From the NCBI RefSeq assembly GCF_018069625.1, contig NZ_CP072941.1, positions 9,486,001 to 9,550,000 on the forward strand: DNA of 64,000 nucleotides, read 5' to 3'. The translations under genes were made by a program, and so were the position numbers. Shown here piece after piece: positions 38,707 through 47,363 of the stretch. This DNA comes from Streptomyces yatensis. GTDB taxonomy: Bacteria; Actinomycetota; Actinomycetes; Streptomycetales; Streptomycetaceae. The stretch's first letter is position 1, and each line of letters begins with the position of its first letter. Below the pieces are notes generated by a model that worked only from the letters and a program-made list of their open reading frames with translations, was not told the DNA's origin and searched no databases.

Positions 38707-41229
38707 TCATTCGGTGTCCGCGCCGATGGCCTCCAGCATCGGGAGGCGTGCGGCCTGACGTCCCGGCCAGAGCGAGGCGAGAACACCGATCGCGGCGCTC
38801 GCGACGAAGAAGAGGGCCGCCCGGTCCCAGGGGATGACGAGCGGAAGGACCTCCTGACCGAGGACGGCCGCCGCGCCGATGGCCGTACCGGCGACGACAC
38901 CGAGCGCGGAGCCGAAGAGCGAGATGGTCACCGACTCCAGGCGCAATACCGATCCCACGCCGGCGCGGTCCAGCCCGATGGCCCGCAGGAGTCCGATCTC
39001 CCGCACCCGCTCGAAGACGGCCATGCCCATGGTGTTGACCACGCCGAGGGCGCCGATCAGCACGGTGACGCTGAGCATGGCGTACATGATGTTGAGGAAC
39101 GGCGCGGTCCGCGCGGTGGCGGCGGCCCTCGCGTCGGCGCGGTCCTGGACGAGCAGCGCCGGGTTGTCCAGGGTGCGCCGGATCTCCTCCCGGAGCGCGG
39201 CGGTACGGTCGGGGGCGGCCTTGACCAGGACCGAGCTGATGGTCGGCCGGTCCTCGGCGCCGGTCGGACGCGGCAGGGCGCGGTCGGAGACGAGGGCGGG
39301 GCTCAGATCTTCAGGGCCGTCGTAGATCGCCACGACGGGCAGGCTGGTGCGGGCGCCCGGCGTAGGCGCTTCGGCGTCGGTGAAGGTGCCGCTGACGCGG
39401 GAGCCGAGCCGCCAGCCGTGGGCGGTGGCCAGCTCCTCGGTGACGGCGATGCCATGGCCGAGGCGGTCCAGCGACCCCTCGCGGACGGAGAGCGACGCCG
39501 CGCGTTCCACCGCGGCGGGGTCGACCGCGGTGACGTCCAGGGACGTCGTGTGGGGGATGTCGAGGTAGGTGTGGATGACGGGTGTGACGGCCTCGGCGTC
39601 GGCGAGCCGCCGTACCCGGGCCGCCGTGCCCTCGCCGATCTCCCCGAAGTCGACGGCGGTGATCCGCAGGTCCGACGTCATGGAGCTGTCCACCTCCTGC
39701 TCGTCGAAGCGGTTCACGGAGGTGACGACCACGGTGACGGCGGTGACCATCGCCAGGCCGACCATCAGGGTGGTCGCCGTGGCCGCCGTACGCCGTGGAT
39801 TGCGGCGGGCGTTCTCCACCGCCAGCTTGCCCCGGATGCCCGCCAGCCGGGTCAGCGGGGAGCGCAGCAGCCCGGTGACGCCCAGGGCGAGCAGCGGAGT
39901 GAGGACGATCAGGCCGACCAGCAGCAGGGGCACGGCACCGAAGAGGAGGTCCGGCTCGCCGACGGCGGCGCCGACCAGCAGCGCTCCGCACGCGGTGACG
40001 ATCAGCCCGATGGTGTTGCGGCGGCGCAGCGAGGCGGCGGTGGACGGCTGGACGGTCCGCAGCGCCGCCACGGGGGGTACGGCCGCCGCCCGGCGGGCCG
40101 GGACGTAGGCCGCGAGGACGGTGACGCCGATACCCACGGCGAAGGCCGCGGCAAGCGGCTTGGCTGACAGCGCCCGTACAGGGGCGCTCCCCGCACCGGA
40201 GGCGTCGAACAGGACGCCCAGCAGGTTCGCGGCACCGATGCCCAGCCCGTAACCGATGGCCGAGGCGGCGGTGCCGACCACGGCGGCCTCGGCCAGCACC
40301 ATCCGCAGCACATGGTTCCTGGTGGCGCCGACCGCCCGGAGCAGCGCGTGTTCCCGGGCACGGGCCGCGCTGAGCATGGTGAAGGTGTTGGCGACCAGGA
40401 AGGTGGAGACGAACAGGGCGACACCGGCGAAGCTCAGCAGCAGTGTGGTGAGCTTGTCCGCGTCGTTCGAGGCGGCACCGGACTCCAGATCCGCGCGGGT
40501 GACCGCCCGCAGCCCGGACGGCAGCAATTTCTGTGCCTGCTCGGCGAGTTGGGCATCCGAGGTGCCGTCGGCGGCGGTCAGGGTGATCGCCGAGTAGCCG
40601 TTCGGCGCGGGGGCGAAGTACCGCTGCGCGGTGGCGGTGTCGAAGGCGGTGAGCGTACCGCCGGAGTCCACCCGGCTGTCATGGGCCGTGAAGACGCCGA
40701 CCAGCCGCGCGTCGCGGGCCGTGCCGTTCACGACGATGCGCACCCTGGCCCCCACCCGGTACCCGGCGCGCTCGGCGGTCCGCCGGTCGACGGCGATCTC
40801 GGTGGCGTTACGGGGGCCGTGTCCCGCGGTGAGCGGATAGCGGACGTCCTTGCCGCCGTCGTCGGGCACGTAGTTGACGCCCGCGGCCTGGTACAGGTCG
40901 CCCACCAGAGTGCCGTCGGAGCCGACGAGGAAGGAGGGGCCCTCCACCACACCGCGCGCCGCGGCCGCCGACGGCAGCGCCCGCAGCCGCCGCAGAAGCG
41001 TGTCATCGAGTGTGGGTGCTTCTGAGGTGTCCGCGGTAGAGGAGTCCGCGGTGATCGAGACGGACGCATCGGGCTGGGAGTTGACGTGTGCGCGGTTCAC
41101 GGCCGCCTGGACGGAGTCGCCGTAGAGCAGCGACCCGGTCACGAAGGCCACGCCGAGCACGACGGCGAGGGCGGGCATCGCGAAACGGAGCCGATGGGAT
41201 CGGAGGGTGCGCAGGGCGGTGCGGAACAT
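38707..41229 (-). CDS. FtsX-type ABC transporter permease
   Basis: 840 residues from ATG 41229. There are ten or so membrane helices in the standard duplicated arrangement: an N-terminal helix (MPALAVVLGVAFVTGSLLYG), a large extracellular domain (about 40-250), three helices with FVSTFLVANTFTMLSAARARE, a second outer domain, and three final helices with LIGALGVVNTMGMAVFERVREIGLLRAIG. It belongs to the MacB/LolC/FtsX family that uses an ABC ATPase to do mechanical work in the envelope. The usual partner ATPase gene is absent on both sides. It is divergent from a histidine kinase and response regulator that probably control it. Confidence 0.9.
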   Translation of the reverse strand: MFRTALRTLRSHRLRFAMPALAVVLGVAFVTGSLLYGDSVQAAVNRAHVNSQPDASVSITADSSTADTSEAPTLDDTLLRRLRALPSAAAARGVVEGPSFLVGSDGTLVGDLYQAAGVNYVPDDGGKDVRYPLTAGHGPRNATEIAVDRRTAERAGYRVGARVRIVVNGTARDARLVGVFTAHDSRVDSGGTLTAFDTATAQRYFAPAPNGYSAITLTAADGTSDAQLAEQAQKLLPSGLRAVTRADLESGAASNDADKLTTLLLSFAGVALFVSTFLVANTFTMLSAARAREHALLRAVGATRNHVLRMVLAEAAVVGTAASAIGYGLGIGAANLLGVLFDASGAGSAPVRALSAKPLAAAFAVGIGVTVLAAYVPARRAAAVPPVAALRTVQPSTAASLRRRNTIGLIVTACGALLVGAAVGEPDLLFGAVPLLLVGLIVLTPLLALGVTGLLRSPLTRLAGIRGKLAVENARRNPRRTAATATTLMVGLAMVTAVTVVVTSVNRFDEQEVDSSMTSDLRITAVDFGEIGEGTAARVRRLADAEAVTPVIHTYLDIPHTTSLDVTAVDPAAVERAASLSVREGSLDRLGHGIAVTEELATAHGWRLGSRVSGTFTDAEAPTPGARTSLPVVAIYDGPEDLSPALVSDRALPRPTGAEDRPTISSVLVKAAPDRTAALREEIRRTLDNPALLVQDRADARAAATARTAPFLNIMYAMLSVTVLIGALGVVNTMGMAVFERVREIGLLRAIGLDRAGVGSVLRLESVTISLFGSALGVVAGTAIGAAAVLGQEVLPLVIPWDRAALFFVASAAIGVLASLWPGRQAARLPMLEAIGADTE

Positions 41230-41432
41230 CGATGGCCTTCGGAAGGGGAAACGGTCGGAAGGGACGTGGCGGATCGCGCTCGAGCACTCGCCGGTCGCCC
41301 CGGATGCCATCCTTCGCGAGGGCGCGGCGCGGCGGATCCACCGGAATGCCGAAGCGATCCGCGCCTCTTCCCCGGCTTCCTCGGCCGAAAGTCTGATGTG
41401 GCGACGGCGGCCGGGCCGTAGCGTGACCTGCC

Positions 41433-42752
41433 ATGATCTCCGAGTTCCGGTCCCGCTTCCGGTCCCTGTCCGGGTCCCGCTTCCGCTTCCGGCATCTGTG
41501 GCTGGGCCTGGTCGGCGTCAGTCTGGTCGTTCTCGTGGTCCTGGAGGGGCTGAACGCGCCGCTTCCGCCGATGGCCGCGGCGACGATGGTGTCCGGGGCG
41601 CTGTGCCTGGCCGCGTTCGCGGTGCCGGAACGTCTCTTCACGCGCTACGCCATCGGCGCGGCGGCCGTCTCCTGCGTGCTGACGGTGGTGGAAGCGCAGC
41701 TGTCCCAGCGTCCCCCGAACACCCCGGGCCTGGTGGAGCTGGGCGTGCTGCTGCTGCTCATCACCCGTGCCGTGCGGCGCTGCCGGCCCCTGCGGGCGGC
41801 CGGGCCGGCCGCGGGATCCGCACTCGCCGCCGTGGTTCTTCCCCTGCGGATCGACGCGTGGGACAACAACCTCCTGAACCTGATCGCCGTCATCGCGGTC
41901 TGCGCCGTGCCGTTCATGGTGATGGTGGGGCTGTGTCTGCGTCTGTACGACACGCTGCGGGAGCGGGAGCGCGAAGCCATCCGGCAGGGCCAACGCCTGG
42001 AGCACGCACGGGAGTTGCACGACTTCGTGGCCCACCACGTCACGGCGATCGTGGCGCAGACCAAGGCCGCGCGCTTCACGGCCGCGGCCGGACACCCCCA
42101 GTCCCCGGAGGACCTGGACCGGATGCTCGCCCAGATCGAGCGGGCCGGATCCCAGGCGCTGGGGTCGATGCGCGCCATGGTCTCCAGCCTGCGGGATCAC
42201 ACCACCGCCTCCGCGGCCACGACCCGGCCCACGGGCGATCCGGCGGGGCTGCGCGGTCTGCGCGACCTCACCGAGGAGTTCTCCGAGGTGGGGCCGCCCG
42301 CCGAGCTGACCCTTGCCCCGGAACTCGCCGACCGGCCGCTGCCGTCCGGCATCATGACCACCGTCCACCGGGTGGTGCAGGAGTCGCTGACCAATGTGCG
42401 CAAGCACGCCACCGGGGCCGGCCGGGTCGAGGTGCGGATCGGTGTGCGGTCCGCCGACCCGGAATGGCTGGAGGTGTCGGTCGTCGACGACGGGCAGGGT
42501 GGCACCTCGCCCGCCGCCGAGCGGTCGGTCGAGGGGGGCGGCTACGGCCTGGTCGGCCTGGCCGAGCGGGTCGAGAAGGTCAACGGGCGTATCACGGCAG
42601 GGGCGCGGGTCGGCGGCGGCTGGCACGTGGTGGCCGCCCTCCCCCTGGGCAAGACGAACAAGACGGATGAGCCGGACAAGGTGAACGCGGTGGACGGCGC
42701 GGACGTGGCGACCTCGGGCGAGACCGCCCCGAAGGTGACCTCCTCCGGCTGA
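41433..42752 (+). CDS. NarL-type sensor histidine kinase
   Basis: 439 residues. Five or six N-terminal membrane helices (about 21-170) form the sensor. The HisKA_3 domain carries His196 in ARELHDFVAHHVTAI. The ATPase domain has VVQESLTNVRKHA (N box), DDGQGG and GYGLVGLAERV. The C-terminal about 40 residues are low complexity (Lys/Asp/Thr). TAGCGT at 41419-41424 is a possible -10. Pairs with the response regulator whose gene begins about 30 bp downstream; the divergent FtsX permease is the likely target. A short CGCTTCCGG-type repeat lies at the 5' end of the gene. Confidence 0.92.
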   Translation: MISEFRSRFRSLSGSRFRFRHLWLGLVGVSLVVLVVLEGLNAPLPPMAAATMVSGALCLAAFAVPERLFTRYAIGAAAVSCVLTVVEAQLSQRPPNTPGLVELGVLLLLITRAVRRCRPLRAAGPAAGSALAAVVLPLRIDAWDNNLLNLIAVIAVCAVPFMVMVGLCLRLYDTLREREREAIRQGQRLEHARELHDFVAHHVTAIVAQTKAARFTAAAGHPQSPEDLDRMLAQIERAGSQALGSMRAMVSSLRDHTTASAATTRPTGDPAGLRGLRDLTEEFSEVGPPAELTLAPELADRPLPSGIMTTVHRVVQESLTNVRKHATGAGRVEVRIGVRSADPEWLEVSVVDDGQGGTSPAAERSVEGGGYGLVGLAERVEKVNGRITAGARVGGGWHVVAALPLGKTNKTDEPDKVNAVDGADVATSGETAPKVTSSG

Positions 42753-42781
42753 CGGCCCGCGCGCCTGCGATCATGCGTGAC

Positions 42782-43498
42782 ATGACGATCCAGGTGCTCA
42801 TCGCCGACGACCAGGAGATGGTCCGTGCCGCCTTCCGCATGATTCTCGACTCCCAGCCGGACATGCGGGTGGTCGCCCAGGCGGCGACCGGTGTCGAGGC
42901 GGTCGAGCAGGCCCGCCGGCTGCGGCCCGATGTCTGCCTCCTGGACATCCGCATGCCCGAGCTGGACGGTCTGGAGGCCACCCGGCTCCTCGCCGGGCCC
43001 GATGTGCCGGACCCCCTCAACGTCCTCATCGCCACCACCTTCGACCTCGATGAGTACGTCTACCGCGCGCTGCGCAACGGTGCGTGCGGCTTTCTGCTCA
43101 AGGACGGCGCACCCGGCCTGCTCACCGAGGCGGTGCGGGCAGCGGCCTCGGGCAACTCGCTGATCTCCCCGTCGGTGACCGTCCGCCTGCTCGCGCACAT
43201 GGGACCGCACCGCGACCGGTCGGCCGTCTCCGAGGCCCGTCCGGCGAGCCGGGGGAGGGGCGGGCCGGAGGATCTGATCGAGCCGCTGACCCAGCGCGAA
43301 CGCGAAGTGGTCCGGCGGGTCGCCCGCGGCCGTACCAACGAGGAAGTGGCCGTCGATCTGCATGTCACCTTGTCCACGGTCAAGACCCACCTCGGCAACG
43401 TGCAGCGCAAACTGGCCGCCCGCAACCGCGTCGAGATCGCGGCCTGGGCCTGGGAGCACGGCATGGTGGACCAGTCCTCGCCGAGTGGCGGAGGGTGA
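42782..43498 (+). CDS. NarL/LuxR-family response regulator
   Basis: 238 residues from ATG 42782; ATG 42773 is an alternative adding three residues. The receiver has the acidic pair ADD (8-10), the phospho-acceptor Asp55 (LLDIRMPE), Thr in IATTFD and Lys in FLLKDG. The C-terminal LuxR helix-turn-helix reads LTQREREVVRRVARGRTNEE with STVKTHLGNVQRKL. A linker of about 25 residues rich in Arg/Gly joins them. Cognate to the preceding kinase; same operon. Confidence 0.93.
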   Translation: MTIQVLIADDQEMVRAAFRMILDSQPDMRVVAQAATGVEAVEQARRLRPDVCLLDIRMPELDGLEATRLLAGPDVPDPLNVLIATTFDLDEYVYRALRNGACGFLLKDGAPGLLTEAVRAAASGNSLISPSVTVRLLAHMGPHRDRSAVSEARPASRGRGGPEDLIEPLTQREREVVRRVARGRTNEEVAVDLHVTLSTVKTHLGNVQRKLAARNRVEIAAWAWEHGMVDQSSPSGGG

Positions 43499-43530
43499 TC
43501 CGCCCGGCGGCATGCCCTGATGTATGCGCG

Positions 43531-44487
43531 TTACCAGGTGCGGGCGGCGCGCTGAAGCCGCTCGCGGACCCGGGCCACGTCCGGGTTGGCGTCGGCCCCC
43601 GGCCGCTGCACGAGGAAGAGCGTGTTGAGCGGCGGCTCATCGGGCTCATGGAGCAGCACGAGCCCGCCGGAGGTGAGTTCGTCCTGGCACAGATAGCGGG
43701 GAAGCGCGCTGTAGCCCGCGCCCGCGACGACGGCCGACACGACCCCGCGCAGATCCGGCACGGTCACCGCGGCCTGGGCGGTGAGCCGCTTGCCGAAGAC
43801 ATTGCGCCAGTACCGGCGGGCGATGGGAAGGTCCTCCGCGTAGGTGATCAGCGGTACGTCACGGACGGCGGCACACGGCCCGTCGGCCGCCAGCCGCTCC
43901 CCGATGCGCCGGGCCCAGTCGGGCGAGGCGACCAGCACATAGTCCTCGTCCGTCAGTGGCAGCGAGGTCAGCGCGCGGCCGCCGGGGCGTCTGGTGGCGA
44001 TCACGAGATCGTGGTGTCCCGCGCGCAGCGCGTCCAGCAGTGGATCGGTCAGCCCCATCGTGATCCGCAGCCGCAGTCCCTCGGCGACCAGCGAGGCGAG
44101 TGCGGGCAGGGCGCGGGCACACAGCAACTCGGCCGGCCCGGCCAGATGGACCGGGGTGGCGCGTCCGGTGAGTGCGGTACTCCGGCCGCCGAGGGAGGCG
44201 AGGGCGTCGAGCGGCCCGGCGATCTGCCCGGCCAGATCGTGGGCGAGGTGGGTGGGTTCCGCACCGCGCGGCAGCCGGGTGAACAACTCCCGCCCGGTCT
44301 GCTGCTCCAGGGTGCGGATCTGGGCGGTGACGGTCGGCTGGGAGAGCCCGAGAAGCGGCGCCGCGGCGGTGAACGAGCCGGAGCGGTAGACGGCCAGAAA
44401 GGTGCGCAGCAGATTCAGATCGGCATGCGGCGGCGTCCGCCCGCCACCGATGCCGAGGTCGCCGTCCTGTTGTGTCCCGTCCTCCAT
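43531..44487 (-). CDS. LysR-family transcriptional regulator
   Basis: 318 residues from ATG 44487. The N-terminal winged helix (about 22-80) reads LNLLRTFLAVYRSGSFTAAA with LSQPTVTAQIRTLEQQTGRELF. The rest is the substrate-binding domain (PLLDALRAGHHDLVIATRR, YAEDLPIARRYW, GYSALPRYL). It is divergent from the DJ-1/PfpI gene 202 bp away, the usual LysR arrangement, and probably regulates it. A palindromic CATCGG-N4-CCGATG-like site lies between. Confidence 0.9.
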   Translation of the reverse strand: MEDGTQQDGDLGIGGGRTPPHADLNLLRTFLAVYRSGSFTAAAPLLGLSQPTVTAQIRTLEQQTGRELFTRLPRGAEPTHLAHDLAGQIAGPLDALASLGGRSTALTGRATPVHLAGPAELLCARALPALASLVAEGLRLRITMGLTDPLLDALRAGHHDLVIATRRPGGRALTSLPLTDEDYVLVASPDWARRIGERLAADGPCAAVRDVPLITYAEDLPIARRYWRNVFGKRLTAQAAVTVPDLRGVVSAVVAGAGYSALPRYLCQDELTSGGLVLLHEPDEPPLNTLFLVQRPGADANPDVARVRERLQRAARTW

Positions 44488-44523
44488 GCCGCCCAGCATA
44501 GGGAGGCGCACGGCTCTTTCTCC

Positions 44524-44539
44524 CATCGGAATCCCGATG
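44524..44539. promoter_or_regulatory. Palindrome between LysR and DJ-1 genes
   Basis: CATCGGAATCCCGATG is a 16-bp inverted repeat with one mismatched pair in the divergent promoter region, 37 bp from the LysR start. It is a candidate LysR recognition site. Confidence 0.45.
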
Positions 44540-44689
44540 CCGACGATCGACTCACCTATTGGCGTTTCGATGCCCAGTGGATCTACCTTCGAGCACGCCG
44601 CCAGGACGGCGGCGACACATGGGGGCGGCAACGCCCCAGGAGATCCCAGCGATCACCCGTACGGCGGGTGATCGCATCGAGGAGTGACC

Positions 44690-45385
44690 ATGGCGAAGAT
44701 CCTGTTCGTGATGACCGGTGCCGACCAGTGGACCCTGGCCGACGGTACCAAGCACCCCACCGGCTACTGGGCCGATGAGGCCGTTGCCCCCTATGAGGCG
44801 TTCAAGGCCGCGGGCCACGAGATCACCGTGGCCACGCCCGGTGGCGTCGTCCCGCCCGTCGACGCCGCCAGCCTCAGCCCCGAGGCCAACGGCGGCCCGG
44901 AGAACGCCGCCAGGATCAGGAGCGTCGCCGAGACCGCCGCCGAATTCCACGCCCCCATCGCACTGAGCGAGGTGCGCCTGGACGAGTACGACGCCGTCCA
45001 TGTCCCCGGTGGCCACGGCCCCATGGAGGACCTCGCGGTCGACGCCGACTCCGGGCGGATCCTCACCCAGGCGGTGCGGAGCGGTATGCCGGTGAGCGTG
45101 GTCTGCCACGGCCCGGCGGCGCTGCTGGCGGCGGTCACCGAGGACGGCACCCACGCCTACGCCGGCTACCGGATCACCGCCTTCACCAATGAGGAGGAGA
45201 CGATGGCCGGCAACGCCGACAAGGCCAAGTGGCTTTTGCAGGACCGCCTGACCGAGGCGGGCCTGACGGTGCTGGTCGGCGAGTCCTTCGCACCGCATGT
45301 GGAGGTCGACCGCAATGTGATCACCGGCCAGAACCCGGCCTCCTCCGGCCCGCTCGCGGACGAACTGCTCAAGAAGCTCGGCTGA
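44690..45385 (+). CDS. DJ-1/PfpI (Hsp31-like) family protein
   Basis: 231 residues from ATG 44690 with GAGGAG upstream. The nucleophile elbow VVCHGPAAL gives Cys139-His140. DEAVAPYEAF (Glu30) and VPGGHGPMEDL complete the catalytic neighbourhood of the Hsp31/glyoxalase-III-like group of type 1 glutamine-amidotransferase folds. Members convert methylglyoxal or repair glycated groups, or act as chaperones. Probably controlled by the divergent LysR regulator. Followed by a strong hairpin terminator. Confidence 0.9.
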   Translation: MAKILFVMTGADQWTLADGTKHPTGYWADEAVAPYEAFKAAGHEITVATPGGVVPPVDAASLSPEANGGPENAARIRSVAETAAEFHAPIALSEVRLDEYDAVHVPGGHGPMEDLAVDADSGRILTQAVRSGMPVSVVCHGPAALLAAVTEDGTHAYAGYRITAFTNEEETMAGNADKAKWLLQDRLTEAGLTVLVGESFAPHVEVDRNVITGQNPASSGPLADELLKKLG

Positions 45386-45394
45386 CCTCTCATC

Positions 45395-45431
45395 CCTCGT
45401 CCCGTCCATCGCACCGGTGGACGGGACGAGG
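45395..45431. terminator. Strong bidirectional terminator
   Basis: CCTCGTCCCGTCCA / TGGACGGGACGAGG form a perfect 14-bp stem with a 9-nt loop between the convergent DJ-1 and TetR stop codons. Confidence 0.85.
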
Positions 45432-45444
45432 TCCGGACAAACAC

Positions 45445-46047
45445 CTAGGAGCTACGGGGCGCGGACGACTTGGCCGGCGGTTGCCAGCCCTGGGTGAGGA
45501 TGTCGAAGATCGCGTCGACGGCGGCTCGGCGGTCCCGCCGGCCGCGGGCCAGGGCCGGGACCTCGAGTACGAATCGGGCAAGCGTCACACAGGCGAGGTT
45601 GTCGTGGTCGACGCCGAGTTCGTCGGCGATGGCCGCGCCGAGGCTGTCGGTGTGCCGGGTCCACATGCGTTCCGCGTAGGCGCGCAGTGCCGGGGTGGAG
45701 TCCACGAGGTGGGTGAACTCGGCCATCCGCGGATGCGCCGTGATCGGCAGCCAGGAGTCGAGGACATGCTGCCGGAGGCCATCGAGGATGCTCTGTCCGG
45801 CGGCTCGCTGCCGCACCGCCGCGATCAGTCGTGACTCCCGGTCCTGTTCCTGGTCGAATACCAGCGCTTCCTTGCCGCTGAAGTGCTTGAACACCGTAGT
45901 GGTCGACACGTCGGCCGCGTCGGCGATGTCACGGATGCTCACCTGGTCGTAGCCGCGTTCCAGGAAGAGCCGCAGCGCGGCGTCGGCGATCGCCTGGCGG
46001 GTGGCCGCCTTCTTGCGTTCGCGGCGGCCGACGGAGGGTTCGGTCAT
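45445..46047 (-). CDS. TetR-family regulator
   Basis: 200 residues from ATG 46047. The helix-turn-helix occupies about 12-58 (TRQAIADAALRLFLERGYDQ, IRDIADAADVSTTTVFKHF). The C-terminal ligand domain is all-helical, with RFVLEVPALA near the end. It is divergent from the TetX-like monooxygenase gene with 159 bp between starts, so it most likely represses that gene and itself. Confidence 0.9.
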   Translation of the reverse strand: MTEPSVGRRERKKAATRQAIADAALRLFLERGYDQVSIRDIADAADVSTTTVFKHFSGKEALVFDQEQDRESRLIAAVRQRAAGQSILDGLRQHVLDSWLPITAHPRMAEFTHLVDSTPALRAYAERMWTRHTDSLGAAIADELGVDHDNLACVTLARFVLEVPALARGRRDRRAAVDAIFDILTQGWQPPAKSSAPRSS

Positions 46048-46060
46048 GGCTTGAGCGTAT

Positions 46061-46083
46061 CCGATAGTTGCATCGATAGCTAA
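46061..46083. promoter_or_regulatory. Repeated CGATAG motif in the TetR/monooxygenase spacer
   Basis: CCGATAGTTGCATCGATAGC contains two direct CGATAG copies 12 bp apart (46062 and 46074) and the self-complementary ATCGAT. It lies 14 bp upstream of the TetR start and is a candidate operator for it. Confidence 0.4.
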
Positions 46084-46206
46084 GTGGACTCGTTGCACCT
46101 TTTTATCGGGTCTGCTTTTCTGGGGTCTGCGAGAACCCGAGAGCCACCTCTTCCTCGGCATGCTCCTCGTCCGCACCACCCCTCTTCGCCGGTGAAAGGA
46201 ACCACC

Positions 46207-47331
46207 GTGACCTCACCAGAGCCCGCCCGCGCCCGCATCAGCGTCATCGGCGCCGGGCCCGGCGGCCTGACCTGCGCCCGCATCCTCCAGCAGCGCGGCA
46301 TAGCGGTCACCGTCTACGACCGCGACTCGGGCCCCGAAGCGCGCAACCAGGGCGGCACCCTCGATCTGCACGCGGACAACGGCCAGATCGCCCTGCGCGA
46401 AGCCGGTCTGCTCGACGCGTTCTTCACGCTGGCCCGCCCGGAAGGGCAGGAAATGCGGAAGATGGACGCGACCGGCACGGTGACGTTCCATCACGTCCCC
46501 GAGGCCGACGAACTGTTCAAGCCGGAAATCGACCGCGGCCAGCTGCGCACCCTGCTGCTCGACTCCCTGCTTCCGGGAACCGTGCACTGGGGCCGCGCCC
46601 TCGATGGGGTCGGCGGGCCCGCCGACGGTCCGCGGCAGCTGTCCTTCGCCGACGGCACGACCATCGAGACCGACCTGGTCATCGGCGCCGACGGCGCCTC
46701 ATCCCGGGTGCGCCCGGCCGTGTCCCCGGCCGTCCCCGAGTACACCGGGGTGAGCTTCCTCGAGGCATGGTTCTCCGACGTCGAGAACCGGCATCCCTCC
46801 CTCGCCGAGCTGGTCGGCCCGGGCAGCGCCGGCGCGGCCGACGGCGACCGTGGCCTGTTCGCCCAGCGCAACAGCGGAGACCACATCCGCGTCTACGTCA
46901 TCCGGCGAACCCCGGTCGACTGGCTCGCCAGGAGCGGCCTGACCGCCGACGACACCGACGGCATCCGCGCCCTGCTCCTCGACGAGTACGCCCACTGGTC
47001 GCCCCGCATGCGCCAGATGATCACCACCAACGACGGCCCCTACGTCGACCGCCCGCTCTTCGCCCTCCCGGTCCCGCACACCTGGGAACACAACCCGACG
47101 GTGACCCTGCTGGGCGACGCCGCCCACCTCATGCCCCCGCTCGGCGTCGGCGTCAACCTCGCCATGCTCGACGCGAGCGAACTCGCCCTCGCCCTCGCGG
47201 ACGCGGCCACCGTCGATGACGCCATCCGCGTCTACGAGAAGACCATGCTCCCCCGCTCCATCGAGATGGCCAAGGCCCTCGAAGGCGGCGCCGAACACCT
47301 GCTGTCCGCCGACGTACCCGAGCATTTCTGA
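46207..47331 (+). CDS. TetX-like FAD-dependent monooxygenase
   Basis: 374 residues from GTG 46207 (GAAAGGA upstream). FAD-binding motifs: GAGPGG (15-20), the GADGASSRVR DG motif and GDAAHLMPPLGVGVNLAMLDA. The segment EARNQGGTLDLHADNGQ, then REAGLLDAFF, PEIDRGQLRTLLLDSL and SPRMRQMI, resembles Bacteroides TetX tetracycline destructases more than generic phenol hydroxylases. Arg114 falls where TetX has its FAD-contacting Arg. It may inactivate a tetracycline-like compound or tailor a polyketide. The divergent TetR regulator fits drug-induced control. Substrate unproven. Confidence 0.87.
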   Translation: MTSPEPARARISVIGAGPGGLTCARILQQRGIAVTVYDRDSGPEARNQGGTLDLHADNGQIALREAGLLDAFFTLARPEGQEMRKMDATGTVTFHHVPEADELFKPEIDRGQLRTLLLDSLLPGTVHWGRALDGVGGPADGPRQLSFADGTTIETDLVIGADGASSRVRPAVSPAVPEYTGVSFLEAWFSDVENRHPSLAELVGPGSAGAADGDRGLFAQRNSGDHIRVYVIRRTPVDWLARSGLTADDTDGIRALLLDEYAHWSPRMRQMITTNDGPYVDRPLFALPVPHTWEHNPTVTLLGDAAHLMPPLGVGVNLAMLDASELALALADAATVDDAIRVYEKTMLPRSIEMAKALEGGAEHLLSADVPEHF

Positions 47332-47363
47332 GCACAACGGCGGAACGCCCCGGTCGTCGCGGA

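Noticed and set aside
41230..41432. Possible remnant of the missing ABC ATPase in the FtsX-kinase spacer
   Set aside because: None of the frames shows Walker A, the LSGGQ signature or Walker B; it looks like ordinary promoter DNA.
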